A stretch of 64,000 nt of DNA from Leucobacter chironomi DSM 19883 (GCF_000421845.1 NZ_ATXU01000003.1:62001-126000); one strand, 5' to 3'. Shown: positions 27,101-35,455, counted from the first letter of the stretch. Translations and numbers: made by a program. The notes: a model not told the origin generated them from the sequence alone.

Positions 27101-27193
27101 CTCGGCGCGCAGCCGCTCGTAGATGGGGAATGGATCGCGATAGAGATCGGGAATGGTCACCCAGTCTGCGACCGGAGCCTCGTTGCTCGTCAT
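24182..27193 (-). CDS. cytochrome P450 - ferredoxin reductase (FprA type) - flavodoxin fusion
   Basis: A 1003-residue cytoplasmic monooxygenase with its own electron chain. Residues 1-400: P450, with ETIR at 273-276 and heme-binding FGKGVHVCLG (Cys344). The I-helix reads GGGLNEPRD at 233-241, so the usual acid-alcohol pair is replaced by Glu-Pro, as in the GcoA/CYP255-type aromatic O-demethylases. Residues 412-810: adrenodoxin-reductase/FprA module, FAD motif GSGPAG at 420-425 and NADPH motif GHGNVA at 557-562, with a Gly/Ala-rich insert at 652-672. Residues 853-1003: flavodoxin, FMN loop TESGG, then STYGDGEVP. Electrons would pass NADPH-FAD-FMN-heme in one chain. The substrate is unknown; an aryl ether is a guess from the P450 type. 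The start ATG at 27193 is well placed. A HtaA-domain gene and LysR regulator lie divergently. Confidence 0.9.
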   Translation of the reverse strand: MTSNEAPVADWVTIPDLYRDPFPIYERLRAEGGVHWLPQVGRYLITSYEAVHETELDQQIFSADEQGSLQIRAMGHSMLRRDDPEHYIERKAWQPALRPGAVQRVWKSKFQRNAERYLEEFIAKGPGADLIWDFSAPFAAESLRELIGLHNATQQDLQRWSQTMIDATGNYADDPEVWALGKQSFDEVDAALDEMLAWHAANPNESLLSQLLRIPDYEMPLDRIRANVKMTIGGGLNEPRDALGVAAWGLLTHPDQRAAVESDPSLWQAVFDETIRWVAPIGLYSRQVTRDTDLVGVRLPAGARLGICILSANRDERVWDDPASFDIRRESKPHLAFGKGVHVCLGAWAARAEVAEVALPLLFSSLDGLSLVEDDPAEIGGWVFRGMTKLPVAWNGRRSSRPAAAAAGEAPPAPRVAIVGSGPAGSFTAQALRRSFPAAPVEVFDELPTPYGLVRYGVAADHQGTKAVARQFDRLFAEEGVRFRGSCRVGADVSLEDLRGAYDAVVLATGMHRDARLPVPGADLVGVRGAGAVTRFLNCHPDEPVPDPLGERVAVIGHGNVAMDIVRLIARDAAGFEGSDIDDASHRRFTERVRTVHVVGRSGPATARFDPVMVRELAGLAGVRHVVHGAGELADDGRDARIDAVRALAARGAGAGGAGGAGAAGPGAPAGEAEPRITIEWWFGLAPERLEGEGRVETAVFRSGEGETRIVVDDVITAIGFAADENSPLEPGAHPDGRVEPGLYAAGWLRRGPRGTIPDQRADARDLARIIAADLQSGAVTVSAAGLPPIAGETDFDGWRRIDLRERLTAAPGRERAKLPTREAQLEAAADTGLELPPLETGTASGIGPAAPTTILFGTESGGAELVADELARAFGEAADLVVRDLAEVRAADLDPSRMHLVICSTYGDGEVPSAAQPFVRQLTDERPRLAGVRYAVFGMGDRSYERTYSRGSELVDEALQACGATRVGEYGRHDAGGSIPAAEAARDWAAGVFAEVAAAVAG

Positions 27194-27272
27194 GGCGCAC
27201 CTCGTCGTTCTGAACTGCCGTACGCCTTCGAGTATGCTCGGCGCATAAACGAAACAAAAGCGGAATTATCTG

Positions 27273-27301
27273 CATTGTTTATTCGACGACGTGCAACAAT
27301 G
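27273..27301. promoter_or_regulatory. inverted repeat in the P450/HtaA divergent region
   Basis: CATTGTT at 27273-27279 and AACAATG at 27295-27301 form a perfect 7-bp inverted repeat with a 15-bp spacer, containing a TTGTT...AACAA LysR-like core. The surrounding 27230-27300 is distinctly AT-rich. It overlaps the probable start region of the HtaA gene. Confidence 0.5.
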
Positions 27302-27307
27302 GGCGGC

Positions 27308-27808
27308 ATGATCCGCACGCCGTCCGAAGGCCCCGCGCTCGAGTGGGGCATCAAGCGATCCCTCGTGCAGTACGTGATCGGCATGCCCGACGGCTCGGCC
27401 AGCGTGCTCCCTCCCGCACGGGTGGCCCGCGAGGGGTTCCGCTTCCCGGCGGCGGACCCCGCTCGGACCACCGATCCCCGTGCCGCCGGCGTCTCCGACC
27501 GAACGCTCCGCTTCGCCGGAACGGTGACGCTCAGCGGGCACAGCGGCATGCTGAGGCTCGTGTTCGAGGACCCCTGGCTGGTGCCCGGCGCAGGCCGCGG
27601 CCAGGCGTGGGAGCTCACGATCGCAGACCCCTACGAACCGGGATCGCGCCTGACCTTCGCCGCCATCGAGCGCCTCGAACTCGACGCTGCCGGCGGCGGC
27701 GCAGCGAACGGCACCCGCCTCACCGCGGCGGGTGCCGACCTCTTCGCCTCGGGTCCCTACGCCGACGGCACCGAGCTCGACGACCCGGTGGTGGTAGCGC
27801 GTGGCTGA
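27308..27808 (+). CDS. HtaA-domain protein, cytosolic single-domain
   Basis: A protein of 166 residues with the hallmarks of the HtaA domain: LEWGIKRSLVQYVIGMPDG near residue 11 (family pattern WGVKxSFxxYV), F.F after 50 residues, and FAGTVTLSGHSGMLRLVFEDPWL. HtaA domains bind heme in the Corynebacterium uptake proteins HtaA/HtaB, which are secreted and anchored. Here there is no signal peptide, anchor or second domain, so it would be cytosolic. It lies between a P450 gene and a LysR gene, and its stop overlaps the LysR start by 8 nt. A heme delivery or sensing role is inference. An ATG at 27299 is an alternative start. Confidence 0.7.
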   Translation: MIRTPSEGPALEWGIKRSLVQYVIGMPDGSASVLPPARVAREGFRFPAADPARTTDPRAAGVSDRTLRFAGTVTLSGHSGMLRLVFEDPWLVPGAGRGQAWELTIADPYEPGSRLTFAAIERLELDAAGGGAANGTRLTAAGADLFASGPYADGTELDDPVVVARG

Positions 27809-28724
27809 ACCGCTCGACGCGCCCCTGCCCGGCTTCACCCTGCGCCAGCTGGCCTACTTCGTCGCGGCCGCCGACGAGGGCACCATTACGGCCGCCGCCG
27901 AGGTGCTGCGCGTCTCACCCTCGGCGATGTCCGACGCCATCACCGAGCTCGAATCGGTCATGCGCGAGCGGCTGTGCGTGCGCCGCCGGGCCCACGGGCT
28001 CACACTCACACCCGCGGGGGCTCAGCTCGTGCGCCACGCGCGGCTCATGCTCGCCGAGGCCGAGGAGCTGCGCCGCTCCATCGGGGGCGGCGGGCAGCTG
28101 TCCGGCCCCGTCGTAATCGGCTGCTATCCGACGCTCGCGCCGACCGTCCTGCCGCCGCTGCTGCAGGACTTCGCCGAGCTGCACCCGCACATCGAGCTCT
28201 CGATCCGCGAGGCGACGCAAGATCGGCTGGCCGAGGATCTCGCGTCGGGCCGCATCGACGTGGCATTCGTCTACGACATGCTGGTGCCCGGCGATACCGA
28301 GCGCGCCAGGCTCTACGAGCTGCAGGCGCACGCGCTGCTCGCCGCCGACCACCCGCTCGCGGGGCGGGCGAGCGTGCGGCTCGACGAGCTCGTGGGCGAC
28401 GACCTGATCCTGCTCGATGCGCCGCCCTCGAGCGAGCACACCCTCTCCGTGTTCGCCGAGCGCGGTCTGCACCCGCGCATCAGGCATCGCACGGCGAGCT
28501 ACGAGGTGGTGCGCACGCTCGTGGCCCGCGGCCTCGGGTACGGCGTCCTGGTGACGCGGGTCGCCAACCCCGAGAGCTACGAGGGCCTGCCGCTCGTCAC
28601 GAAGACGATCGTTCCGCCGGTGCGCCCGGTCGCGATCGACATGATCTGGGCTCCGGACCGGCCGGTCCCCGCGCGAACCCGGGCCCTGATCGAGTTCGCG
28701 CGGGGCGTCCCCTGGCCCTCGTGA
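27801..28724 (+). CDS. LysR-family transcriptional regulator
   Basis: A protein of 307 residues. The N-terminal winged helix-turn-helix (LRQLAYFVAAADEGTITAAAEVLRVSPSAMSDAITELE) begins about residue 14, and the periplasmic-binding-type effector domain from residue 95 (GPVVIGCYPTLAPTVLPPLL) is complete. GTG at 27801 overlaps the HtaA gene stop, so the two are coupled. It probably controls the divergent P450 fusion. The C-terminal domain should bind a small inducer. Confidence 0.9.
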   Translation: MAEPLDAPLPGFTLRQLAYFVAAADEGTITAAAEVLRVSPSAMSDAITELESVMRERLCVRRRAHGLTLTPAGAQLVRHARLMLAEAEELRRSIGGGGQLSGPVVIGCYPTLAPTVLPPLLQDFAELHPHIELSIREATQDRLAEDLASGRIDVAFVYDMLVPGDTERARLYELQAHALLAADHPLAGRASVRLDELVGDDLILLDAPPSSEHTLSVFAERGLHPRIRHRTASYEVVRTLVARGLGYGVLVTRVANPESYEGLPLVTKTIVPPVRPVAIDMIWAPDRPVPARTRALIEFARGVPWPS

Positions 28725-28889
28725 GCGCAGCGGTTCAGACCGCGGCGTCTCCCTTGTCCGTGGTGAGAGGTGCGGCCCGCACCTCCTCGGCGCGGGCCGC
28801 ACACATCATCGGCCATCAGCTGCACACGGATCAAACGGATTGAACCGCATATCGATACTGCGAAACCGGAGAATCGGGAGGCTGCCGGC

Positions 28890-29744
28890 CTATTCGCCCC
28901 GCTCCAACTCCTCCGATCGCCGCACGTTCGCGGCGAGCGCCCGGTCGAAGAGGTCGCCCCAGTCTGCCGCCTGCAGCACCTCGACGGCCCGCTCGGTGGT
29001 GCCCTTCGGGCTCGTCACGTTGCGGCGCAGCTGCTCGGGCTCATCGTCGCTGCGCACCATCAACTCGGCCGCGCCCGCGATCGTCTGCTGCACGAGCAGG
29101 CGGGCCTGATCCGCGTCGAAACCGAGCCTCCGGGCCGCCGCGATCATGTGCTCGGCGTAGAGGTAGACGTAGGCCGGGCCAGATCCCGAGACGGCGGCGA
29201 CGTCGTTGATCTGATCCTCGCGCACCTCCAGCACCTCGCCGACGGTCTCGAACAGGCGCCGCACCGTGTCGACGGCCTCCTCGCCCGCCGAGGCCCCGCC
29301 GGCGATGCCGGTCACCCCGCGCCCGATGTGCGACGGGGTGTTCGGCATCGCCCGCACGACCGCGACGCCCTCGGGGAGCTCGGCCTCGATCGCACTGCTC
29401 GGCACGCCCGCGGCGACGCTCACGACGATCGCCCCCGGCTCGAGGGCGTCGGCGATCCCCCGCGCCGCCTCGGCGACCGTCCACGGCTTCACCGCGAGGA
29501 TCACGAGCCCGGCGCCGCGCACCGCGTGGCGGTTGGCGTCGGGATCGCTCTCGCCCGCGTAGGCGACCACGTCATCGGCGCCGTCGAACGCCGCGGCGCT
29601 CGAGACCGACCGGGTGGTGACCGCGATCGGGAGCTCGATTTCCACCTCGGGGGCGCGCAGCCCCGCCAGGATCGCGCCGCCCATGGAGCCGACGCCGATC
29701 ATGGCGGTGCGCGGAAGTGCTGCTGACTGCGTTGAGTTGCTCAT
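28890..29744 (-). CDS. proC: pyrroline-5-carboxylate reductase
   Basis: A cytoplasmic enzyme of 284 residues, last step of proline synthesis (NAD(P)H reduction of pyrroline-5-carboxylate). Rossmann motif GVGSMGGAILAGL at residues 17-29, VILAVKPW, and the C-terminal dimer domain with AVSGSGPAYVYLYAEHM. ATG at 29744. It is monocistronic here; the 165 bp beyond its stop, up to the LysR gene, show nothing I can assign. Confidence 0.93.
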   Translation of the reverse strand: MSNSTQSAALPRTAMIGVGSMGGAILAGLRAPEVEIELPIAVTTRSVSSAAAFDGADDVVAYAGESDPDANRHAVRGAGLVILAVKPWTVAEAARGIADALEPGAIVVSVAAGVPSSAIEAELPEGVAVVRAMPNTPSHIGRGVTGIAGGASAGEEAVDTVRRLFETVGEVLEVREDQINDVAAVSGSGPAYVYLYAEHMIAAARRLGFDADQARLLVQQTIAGAAELMVRSDDEPEQLRRNVTSPKGTTERAVEVLQAADWGDLFDRALAANVRRSEELERGE

Positions 29745-29774
29745 GCTTCCCCAGTGTAGGTACTCCCCCGGGGA

Positions 29775-31178
29775 TCAGACCGTGATGACCTTCGGGGCGG
29801 CGACGGCCTTCAGACCGTGCGCGCCGAACTCGAGCCCGTAGCCCGAGGCCTTGACCCCTCCGAACGGCACCATCGGGTTGAGCGTGCCGTGCTGGTTGAT
29901 CCAGACCGTGCCGGCCTCGATGCGCTCCGCCACTCGACGCGCCTCCCCCGGATCCCCCCAGACCGAGGCCCCGAGACCCTGCTCGGAGGCGTTGGCGCGG
30001 GCGATCGCGTCGTCGAGATCGGAGTAGCGGATCACCGGGATCACCGGGCCGAACTGTTCCTCGTCGACGAGGGCCGCGCCGTCCTCGATGTCGGTGACGA
30101 TCGTCGCGCGGTAGAACTGCGCGCCGAGCTCCTCCGCGGGCTCGCCGCCGGTCACGATCCTCGCCCCCCGGGCGCGCGCGTCGTCGACGAGGCGTGCGAC
30201 GATCTCGAACTGCTGCGGCGTCGTCAGCGGACCGAGCAGGCTGCCCTCATCCGTCCCGGGCCCCATCGGGATCGACTCCGCCAGCTCGGCGAGCGCGGCG
30301 ACCACCTCGTCGTGCACGGAGTCGTGCACGTACAGGCGCTTCAGCGCGGCGCACGTCTGGCCGGTGTTGATGAAGATGCCCCAGAAGAGCCCCTCGGCGA
30401 TGGCCCGCGCATCGGCTCCGGGGAGCACGATCCCCGGGTCGTTGCCGCCCAGCTCGAGCGTGAGTCTCGCAAGGTTGTCGGCCGAGCTGCGCACGATCTC
30501 CCGGCCCGTCTCGGTCGACCCGGTGAACATCACCTTGTCGATGCCGGGGTGGCTCGCGATGCGCGCCCCCACCTCCCGGTTGCCCGAGACGACGGTCAGC
30601 ACCCCCTCCGGCAGGTGCCGGTTCATGAGCTCGACGACGGCGAGCACGCTGAGCGGGGTGTAGCTGCTCGGCTTCACCACCACCGCGTTCCCCATGCGCA
30701 GTGACGGGGCGATCTGCCAGATGCCGATCAGCGCGGGCCAGTTCCACGGCCCGATCGCGGCCACCACGCCGAGCGGCACGTAGTGCAGCTCGGAGCGGGT
30801 GCCCTCCGCCTCGAACAGCACCTCGGGCTCGATCGCGGTGTCGGCCGCGCTGCGCACCCAGACGGCGCAGCCGCCGGCCTCGAACCGCGCCCCGGCGCCG
30901 TTCAACGGCTTGCCCTGCTCCCGCGCGATGATCCGCGCGAGGTCCTCGGCGTTCGCCTCGATCTCGTCGGCGGCGAGCCGCAGCAGCCGCGCGCGCTCCT
31001 CGTGCCCGAGGCCGGCCCACGCGGGCTGGGCTGCCCGCGCCGCCTCCACCGCGGCGTCGAGATCGGCCGTCGTGTGCACCGGCGCGTAGCCCATGGTCTC
31101 GCCCGTGGCGGCGTCCGGAATCGGGCGCCCCTCCTCCTGCGTCGCGGAGATCGCGTCCAGCAGCGTGTTGTCGGTCAT
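29775..31178 (-). CDS. NAD(P)-dependent aldehyde dehydrogenase
   Basis: Soluble enzyme of 467 residues that oxidises an aldehyde to its acid. Seen: GPWNWPALIGIWQIAPSL, the NAD loop FTGSTETGREI, the catalytic Glu in LELGGNDPGI and the catalytic Cys in NTGQTCAALKR. Start ATG at 31178 with GGAAGACTGAG upstream; an upstream start would overlap the dctP stop. It is the last gene of the TRAP cluster, so the transported compound or a product of it is probably oxidised through an aldehyde. The aldehyde is not identified. Confidence 0.9.
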   Translation of the reverse strand: MTDNTLLDAISATQEEGRPIPDAATGETMGYAPVHTTADLDAAVEAARAAQPAWAGLGHEERARLLRLAADEIEANAEDLARIIAREQGKPLNGAGARFEAGGCAVWVRSAADTAIEPEVLFEAEGTRSELHYVPLGVVAAIGPWNWPALIGIWQIAPSLRMGNAVVVKPSSYTPLSVLAVVELMNRHLPEGVLTVVSGNREVGARIASHPGIDKVMFTGSTETGREIVRSSADNLARLTLELGGNDPGIVLPGADARAIAEGLFWGIFINTGQTCAALKRLYVHDSVHDEVVAALAELAESIPMGPGTDEGSLLGPLTTPQQFEIVARLVDDARARGARIVTGGEPAEELGAQFYRATIVTDIEDGAALVDEEQFGPVIPVIRYSDLDDAIARANASEQGLGASVWGDPGEARRVAERIEAGTVWINQHGTLNPMVPFGGVKASGYGLEFGAHGLKAVAAPKVITV

Positions 31179-31213
31179 CTCAGTCTTCCTCTCGTCTCGT
31201 ACCGGCGCACCAC

Positions 31214-32374
31214 TCAACGGTCGCCGAAGGAGGCCACGCAGGCGCTCGTCGCATCGTCGTAGGCCACGTCGTCGTAGCTCTCCAGCCCGGCGAGGTACTG
31301 CTCGAGCACGCCCTCAGCGTCCTCGAGCCCCTGCTCGGTGGCGAGCTCGATCCACATCTCCTGACCCGAGTCGCCGAGCGCGTCCTTCCAAGCCTGGGTG
31401 TCCTGCTCGGCCCACGCCGTGAGCGATTTCACGGTCGGGGCATCCTTCATCTGCTGGCACTGACCGGCCGCGACCTCGTTGAACGCCGCGGTGCCCTCAC
31501 CGGTGTTCAGCTCCTCGGCCACCTGGTCGAACTGCTCGCGCAGGTCGTCGGGGAGCGCGTTGTAGGCGTCCGCGTTCACCCACATGCCGAAGGTCGAGTA
31601 CTGGCCGATGCCCGGGTCGGTCCAATCGGGCAGCAGTTCCATCAGCCCGTAGTTCACCGGGAAGTCGATGGCGCCGCCGATCGTGGAGACGACCCCGCGC
31701 TCGACCGCCTCGTAGGTCTCCGGCGCCGTGACGGCGACGATGTTCGCGCCCTCGTTGCCGATGGCCTGCTGGATGATCGGGCCCGAGACGCGCACCTGGG
31801 CGCCCTGGAACTGGGCGACGCTCGTGATCGGCTCGTGCCCGCCGATCAGGAAGCGGCCGACCGGCCACGTCGCGACGTGGTGCAGGCCGTTGCGCTCCAT
31901 GATCGCCTTCGCGGGATCGTAGTCCTCGTGCAGGTCGTAGATGGACTGCATCGCGGCCTGAGCGTTCTGACTGAGGAACGGGATGCTCACCATGCTGGTG
32001 GAGGGGAAGTACTGGGGCGTGTAGTCGGGCACCGTGACGCCGATCTGGGCGCGGCCGTCGCGCACGCAGTCGGCGACCTCGGGCGCCTTGCAGAGCGCCT
32101 CGGTGGCGGTGCGCTCGAAGGCGATGCGGCCCTCGGTGACCTCCTCGACGCGGTCGAGGAACCAGTTCTGCACGGCCGCGTTCGGGGTGTCGGCCTGAGC
32201 GCCGGTCACGAGCGTCCAGGTGACCGATTCCCCGCCGTCTCCGCCGTCTCCGCCCGACGACGCATTGTTGATGCCGGAGCAGCCGGCGAGCACGAGGCCC
32301 GCGACCGCGATGAGGCCGATCGAGGCGGCGGTGCGGCCGACCCGACGGGGGTGCTGGTGGGTGGAGAACATCAT
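31214..32374 (-). CDS. dctP: TRAP transporter substrate-binding lipoprotein (DctP)
   Basis: Extracellular solute receptor of 386 residues. A lipoprotein signal is cut at VLAGC, Cys32 of the ATGATG start (an ATG three bases later is equivalent). The body fits DctP/SBP_bac_7: VTWTLVTGAQADTPN, the VRDGRAQIGVTVPDYTP segment, and QVRVSGPIIQQAIGNEGANIV with the substrate-carboxylate Arg in RVSG. The ribosome binding site is GAAAGGAC. It pairs with the M and Q subunits upstream. Confidence 0.88.
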   Translation of the reverse strand: MMFSTHQHPRRVGRTAASIGLIAVAGLVLAGCSGINNASSGGDGGDGGESVTWTLVTGAQADTPNAAVQNWFLDRVEEVTEGRIAFERTATEALCKAPEVADCVRDGRAQIGVTVPDYTPQYFPSTSMVSIPFLSQNAQAAMQSIYDLHEDYDPAKAIMERNGLHHVATWPVGRFLIGGHEPITSVAQFQGAQVRVSGPIIQQAIGNEGANIVAVTAPETYEAVERGVVSTIGGAIDFPVNYGLMELLPDWTDPGIGQYSTFGMWVNADAYNALPDDLREQFDQVAEELNTGEGTAAFNEVAAGQCQQMKDAPTVKSLTAWAEQDTQAWKDALGDSGQEMWIELATEQGLEDAEGVLEQYLAGLESYDDVAYDDATSACVASFGDR

Positions 32375-32492
32375 TGTCCTTTCATGGGTGTCCCGCTGCC
32401 GTGCGGAGCGAGGTTGACTTCATTGTTCAGCGGTGCGCAGGCACTGTCTTTGGCAGGCGGCGCAGACGGATGAGGCGTTCGCGCAAGGAGTC

Positions 32493-33950
32493 TCAGCCGG
32501 CGCTCTGAGCGACGAGCGACGGCAGGAAGAGCGTGATCGCGGGCACGAAGAAGAGGATCGCCGAGACCACGAGATCCATCAGCATGAGCGGCAGCACGCC
32601 CTTGAACACCGTCTCGGTGCGCAAGCCCGTGGCCCCGGAGACGACGAAGCACGTCATGCCGACCGGTGGCGTCACCATGCCGATCGCCGTGAGCTTCACG
32701 ATCATGAGGCCGAGCCAGATGCCGTCGAAGCCGAGCTCCATCGCGATCGGATAGATGATCGGGATCGTGATGATGAGCACCGAGATCTCGTCGAGGGCGG
32801 TGCCGAGCGGCAGCAGGAGCAGCAGGAGCAGCCCGATCGTCAGCAGCGGCGGTACGTCGAGCCCCGCGACCCAGTTGGTCACGGTGTCGGGTACGTGGGC
32901 TGCGATGAGGAACGTCGAGAACACGCTCGAGCCGACGAGGATCATGAACACCATCGACGTGGTCTGCGCAGTGTCGAGCAGCGCGCCCTTCACGTTGCCC
33001 CACATGGTGCTCCAGCCGTCGCGGCGGAACTCCCAGAGCAGGATGAGGAGCGCTACGAACGCGGCGATCGCGGCCGACTCGGTCGAGGTGAAGACGCCGG
33101 AGAACATGCCTCCGAGGATGATCAGGAAGATCACGCTCAGGCGCACAAGCCCCCGCCACGGCAGGGTGCGCAGCGTGCGGCCGTAGACCTGCTGCACGGC
33201 CTCCGTGTCCGGGGTGCCCGGAGGCAGCGCGGCGGCGGTCGCGGTCGGCTCCGCGGTGCGGGTGCGGCTCGCGCCGCGCGCCTCGGCGGCGTCGGAGTGC
33301 GCGACCGCGACCGCATCGGCGAGCGTCGCCTCGGGCCGCACGATCTGCCGGTGCCCGACGACCAGGATGTACACGATGTAGCCGAGAGCCGAGAGCACGC
33401 CCGGGATGATGCCCGCGGCGAGGATCTGCGCGACCGACTCGCCCGTCATGATCGCGTACAGCACGAGGAAGGTGCTCGGCGGGATCACGACGCCCAGGGT
33501 GCCGGCGATGGCCACGATGCCCGTCGCGAGCGCCGCGGGGTAGCCGTAGGCCCGCATCTGCCCGACTGACAGCTTCGACATGGTGGCGGCCGTGCCGATG
33601 CTCGAACCTGAGACTGCCGAGAAGCCCGCGCACGCCATGACGGTGGCGACGCCGAGGCCTCCCGGGAAGCGGCTGACCATGTGGTTCGCGACCGCGAACA
33701 CGTGCTCCGCGATCCGGGCCCGCATGGCGAACATGCCCATGAGTATGAACATGGGGATGATCGTCAACGAGAAGCTCGCGGTCGCACTGAAGGGCACGGA
33801 GCCGAGCACGTTCGTGGTGTAGCCGGTGCCCTGCAGGATGCCGAGGCCCAGCGCACCCGAGAGGGCGAGCGAAAGGGCGACCGGCATACGCAGCATCAGC
33901 AGCACGAGCAGCAGCACGACGATCGTGAGCACGATCACTGTGACGAGCAT
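32493..33950 (-). CDS. dctM: TRAP transporter large permease (DctM)
   Basis: Membrane subunit of 485 residues with about twelve hydrophobic segments and the family features PFSATASFSLTIIPMFILMGMF and FSAVSGSSIGTAATMSK in the first half, and AALPPGTPD in a central cytoplasmic insert (residues about 225-270) that is unusually long and acidic. It moves the substrate using a Na+ gradient. Start ATG at 33950, 39 nt after the dctQ stop. Confidence 0.92.
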   Translation of the reverse strand: MLVTVIVLTIVVLLLVLLMLRMPVALSLALSGALGLGILQGTGYTTNVLGSVPFSATASFSLTIIPMFILMGMFAMRARIAEHVFAVANHMVSRFPGGLGVATVMACAGFSAVSGSSIGTAATMSKLSVGQMRAYGYPAALATGIVAIAGTLGVVIPPSTFLVLYAIMTGESVAQILAAGIIPGVLSALGYIVYILVVGHRQIVRPEATLADAVAVAHSDAAEARGASRTRTAEPTATAAALPPGTPDTEAVQQVYGRTLRTLPWRGLVRLSVIFLIILGGMFSGVFTSTESAAIAAFVALLILLWEFRRDGWSTMWGNVKGALLDTAQTTSMVFMILVGSSVFSTFLIAAHVPDTVTNWVAGLDVPPLLTIGLLLLLLLPLGTALDEISVLIITIPIIYPIAMELGFDGIWLGLMIVKLTAIGMVTPPVGMTCFVVSGATGLRTETVFKGVLPLMLMDLVVSAILFFVPAITLFLPSLVAQSAG

Positions 33951-33989
33951 GACGGGTCTCCTGTCCGAGGTGTGGAACGGGGGCGGGCG

Positions 33990-34535
33990 CTACGCATCGA
34001 GCACCACCTCCGCGTCTTCTCCGTAGGCGGTGCGGCCGCGGATCACGCGCACCAGGTTGACGAGCGCGACGATCGCCCAGAACAGCACGCCGGCCGCGAT
34101 GATCCAGCGCAGCGGCCAGATCGGCCACTGCACGAGGCCGAAGCGGGTCTCGCTCATGCTCGTCGACTGCACTGCGCGCGCGAGGAGGGCGGCGGTCATC
34201 CAGCCGAGGATCACGGCGTTGAGCGCCCAGATGAGCACCGACGCCGCCCGCGCGAGGCCGGGCTTCAGGCGGTCGGTGACGATGGTGACGGCTACGTGGC
34301 CGCCCTGGATCGAGGTCCACGCGAGGCCGAGGAACACCGACGCGACGAGCGCCGTCTCGGCGATCTCCATCATGCCGGGCAGGCTCGCGCGGGTGGTCCA
34401 GCGCACGAGCACGTCGATCACGGTCGCGAGCATGAGCACCACGAGGGCACCCGCCGCGATGACGCCGAGCGCGGCGCTGCACCGCTTCAGCCAGCGGTCG
34501 AAGGCCGATCCGCCGGGTTCTGCCGAGGTCTCCAT
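33990..34535 (-). CDS. dctQ: TRAP transporter small permease (DctQ)
   Basis: Membrane protein of 181 residues with four hydrophobic segments and the family motif VFLGLAWTSIQGGHVAVTIV. An N-terminal cytoplasmic stretch precedes. Its stop-start spacing with dctM is 39 nt and its start is eight bases after the dehydrogenase stop. Confidence 0.88.
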   Translation of the reverse strand: METSAEPGGSAFDRWLKRCSAALGVIAAGALVVLMLATVIDVLVRWTTRASLPGMMEIAETALVASVFLGLAWTSIQGGHVAVTIVTDRLKPGLARAASVLIWALNAVILGWMTAALLARAVQSTSMSETRFGLVQWPIWPLRWIIAAGVLFWAIVALVNLVRVIRGRTAYGEDAEVVLDA

Positions 34536-34543
34536 GGCGCGTC

Positions 34544-35431
34544 CTAGCGGTCCCGCCAGAACTCGAAGGCGCGCGTGTGGTCCACGTTGCCGAGGGCATC
34601 CAGCGCCTCGCCCATGACGCGGGTCACGGCGTCGCAGACGGGCGCCTCGCGGCCGGCGGCCTGCTGCACCCGCTGCGCGATCCTCACGTCCTTCGTGAAG
34701 AGCGGCAGCGCGAAGCCGCTCGCGTACTGCTCGCCCACGACGTGCGCGGGCAGCACATGGGTGGTGACGAAGCTCTGCCCGGTCGAGGCGTTGAACACCT
34801 CGACCATCACTTCGGGGTCGAGGCCGAAGTCGGCGCCCGCTGCGAGCGCCTCGGAGGCCGCGGTGAACGCCGCCGCGGCCACGAAGTTGTTGAGGGCCTT
34901 CATCGCGTGCCCGGTGCCCAGCCTGCCGGTGCGGAAGATGCGCGAGCTCATCGTCTCGATCACGGGGATCGCCCGCTCGGCCGCGGCGTCGTCGTCGGCG
35001 CCGAGCATGATCGAGAGGGTCCCGTCGACCGCTCGTTCCCGCGCACCCGACACGGGGGCGTCGACCAGCGCGTAGCCCGCGCGGTGCAGCGCCTCGCCCG
35101 TCTCCACGGTCTCGGTCGGATCCGATGAGCTCATGTCGACGAAGACCGTGCCGGGGCGGGCCGGGATGCGGGGGGCGCCGTCGCCGTCGAGCAGTGCCTC
35201 GCGCACGATGGCGCTGGTCGGCAGCATCAAGACGATCACCTCGCGATCGGCGAGGTCCGCGACGCGCTCCACGGCCGACGCGCCGACGCGGCCCGCGAGC
35301 TCTCGCGCACGGTTGTGATCGACGTCGAACAGGGCCAGGTCGAACTCCCCCGACGCCGCGATGTTGCTGGACATGGGGTCGCCCATCGTGCCCAGACCGA
35401 TGAAGCCGACCCGTGTGATCCGCTCGTTCAT
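34544..35431 (-). CDS. beta-hydroxyacid dehydrogenase (HIBADH/GarR family)
   Basis: A cytoplasmic NAD(P) enzyme of 295 residues. N-terminal GFIGLGTMGDPMSSNI, FVDMSSSDP, DAPVSGARERAVDGTLSIM and catalytic Lys in TGHAMKALNNFV are all in place. The family includes 3-hydroxyisobutyrate and tartronate-semialdehyde reductases; which one this is cannot be decided. Being in the TRAP cluster suggests it acts on a beta-hydroxy acid from the imported compound. Confidence 0.88.
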   Translation of the reverse strand: MNERITRVGFIGLGTMGDPMSSNIAASGEFDLALFDVDHNRARELAGRVGASAVERVADLADREVIVLMLPTSAIVREALLDGDGAPRIPARPGTVFVDMSSSDPTETVETGEALHRAGYALVDAPVSGARERAVDGTLSIMLGADDDAAAERAIPVIETMSSRIFRTGRLGTGHAMKALNNFVAAAAFTAASEALAAGADFGLDPEVMVEVFNASTGQSFVTTHVLPAHVVGEQYASGFALPLFTKDVRIAQRVQQAAGREAPVCDAVTRVMGEALDALGNVDHTRAFEFWRDR

Positions 35432-35455
35432 GTCGTTGCTCCTCTCCCGCGCCCG

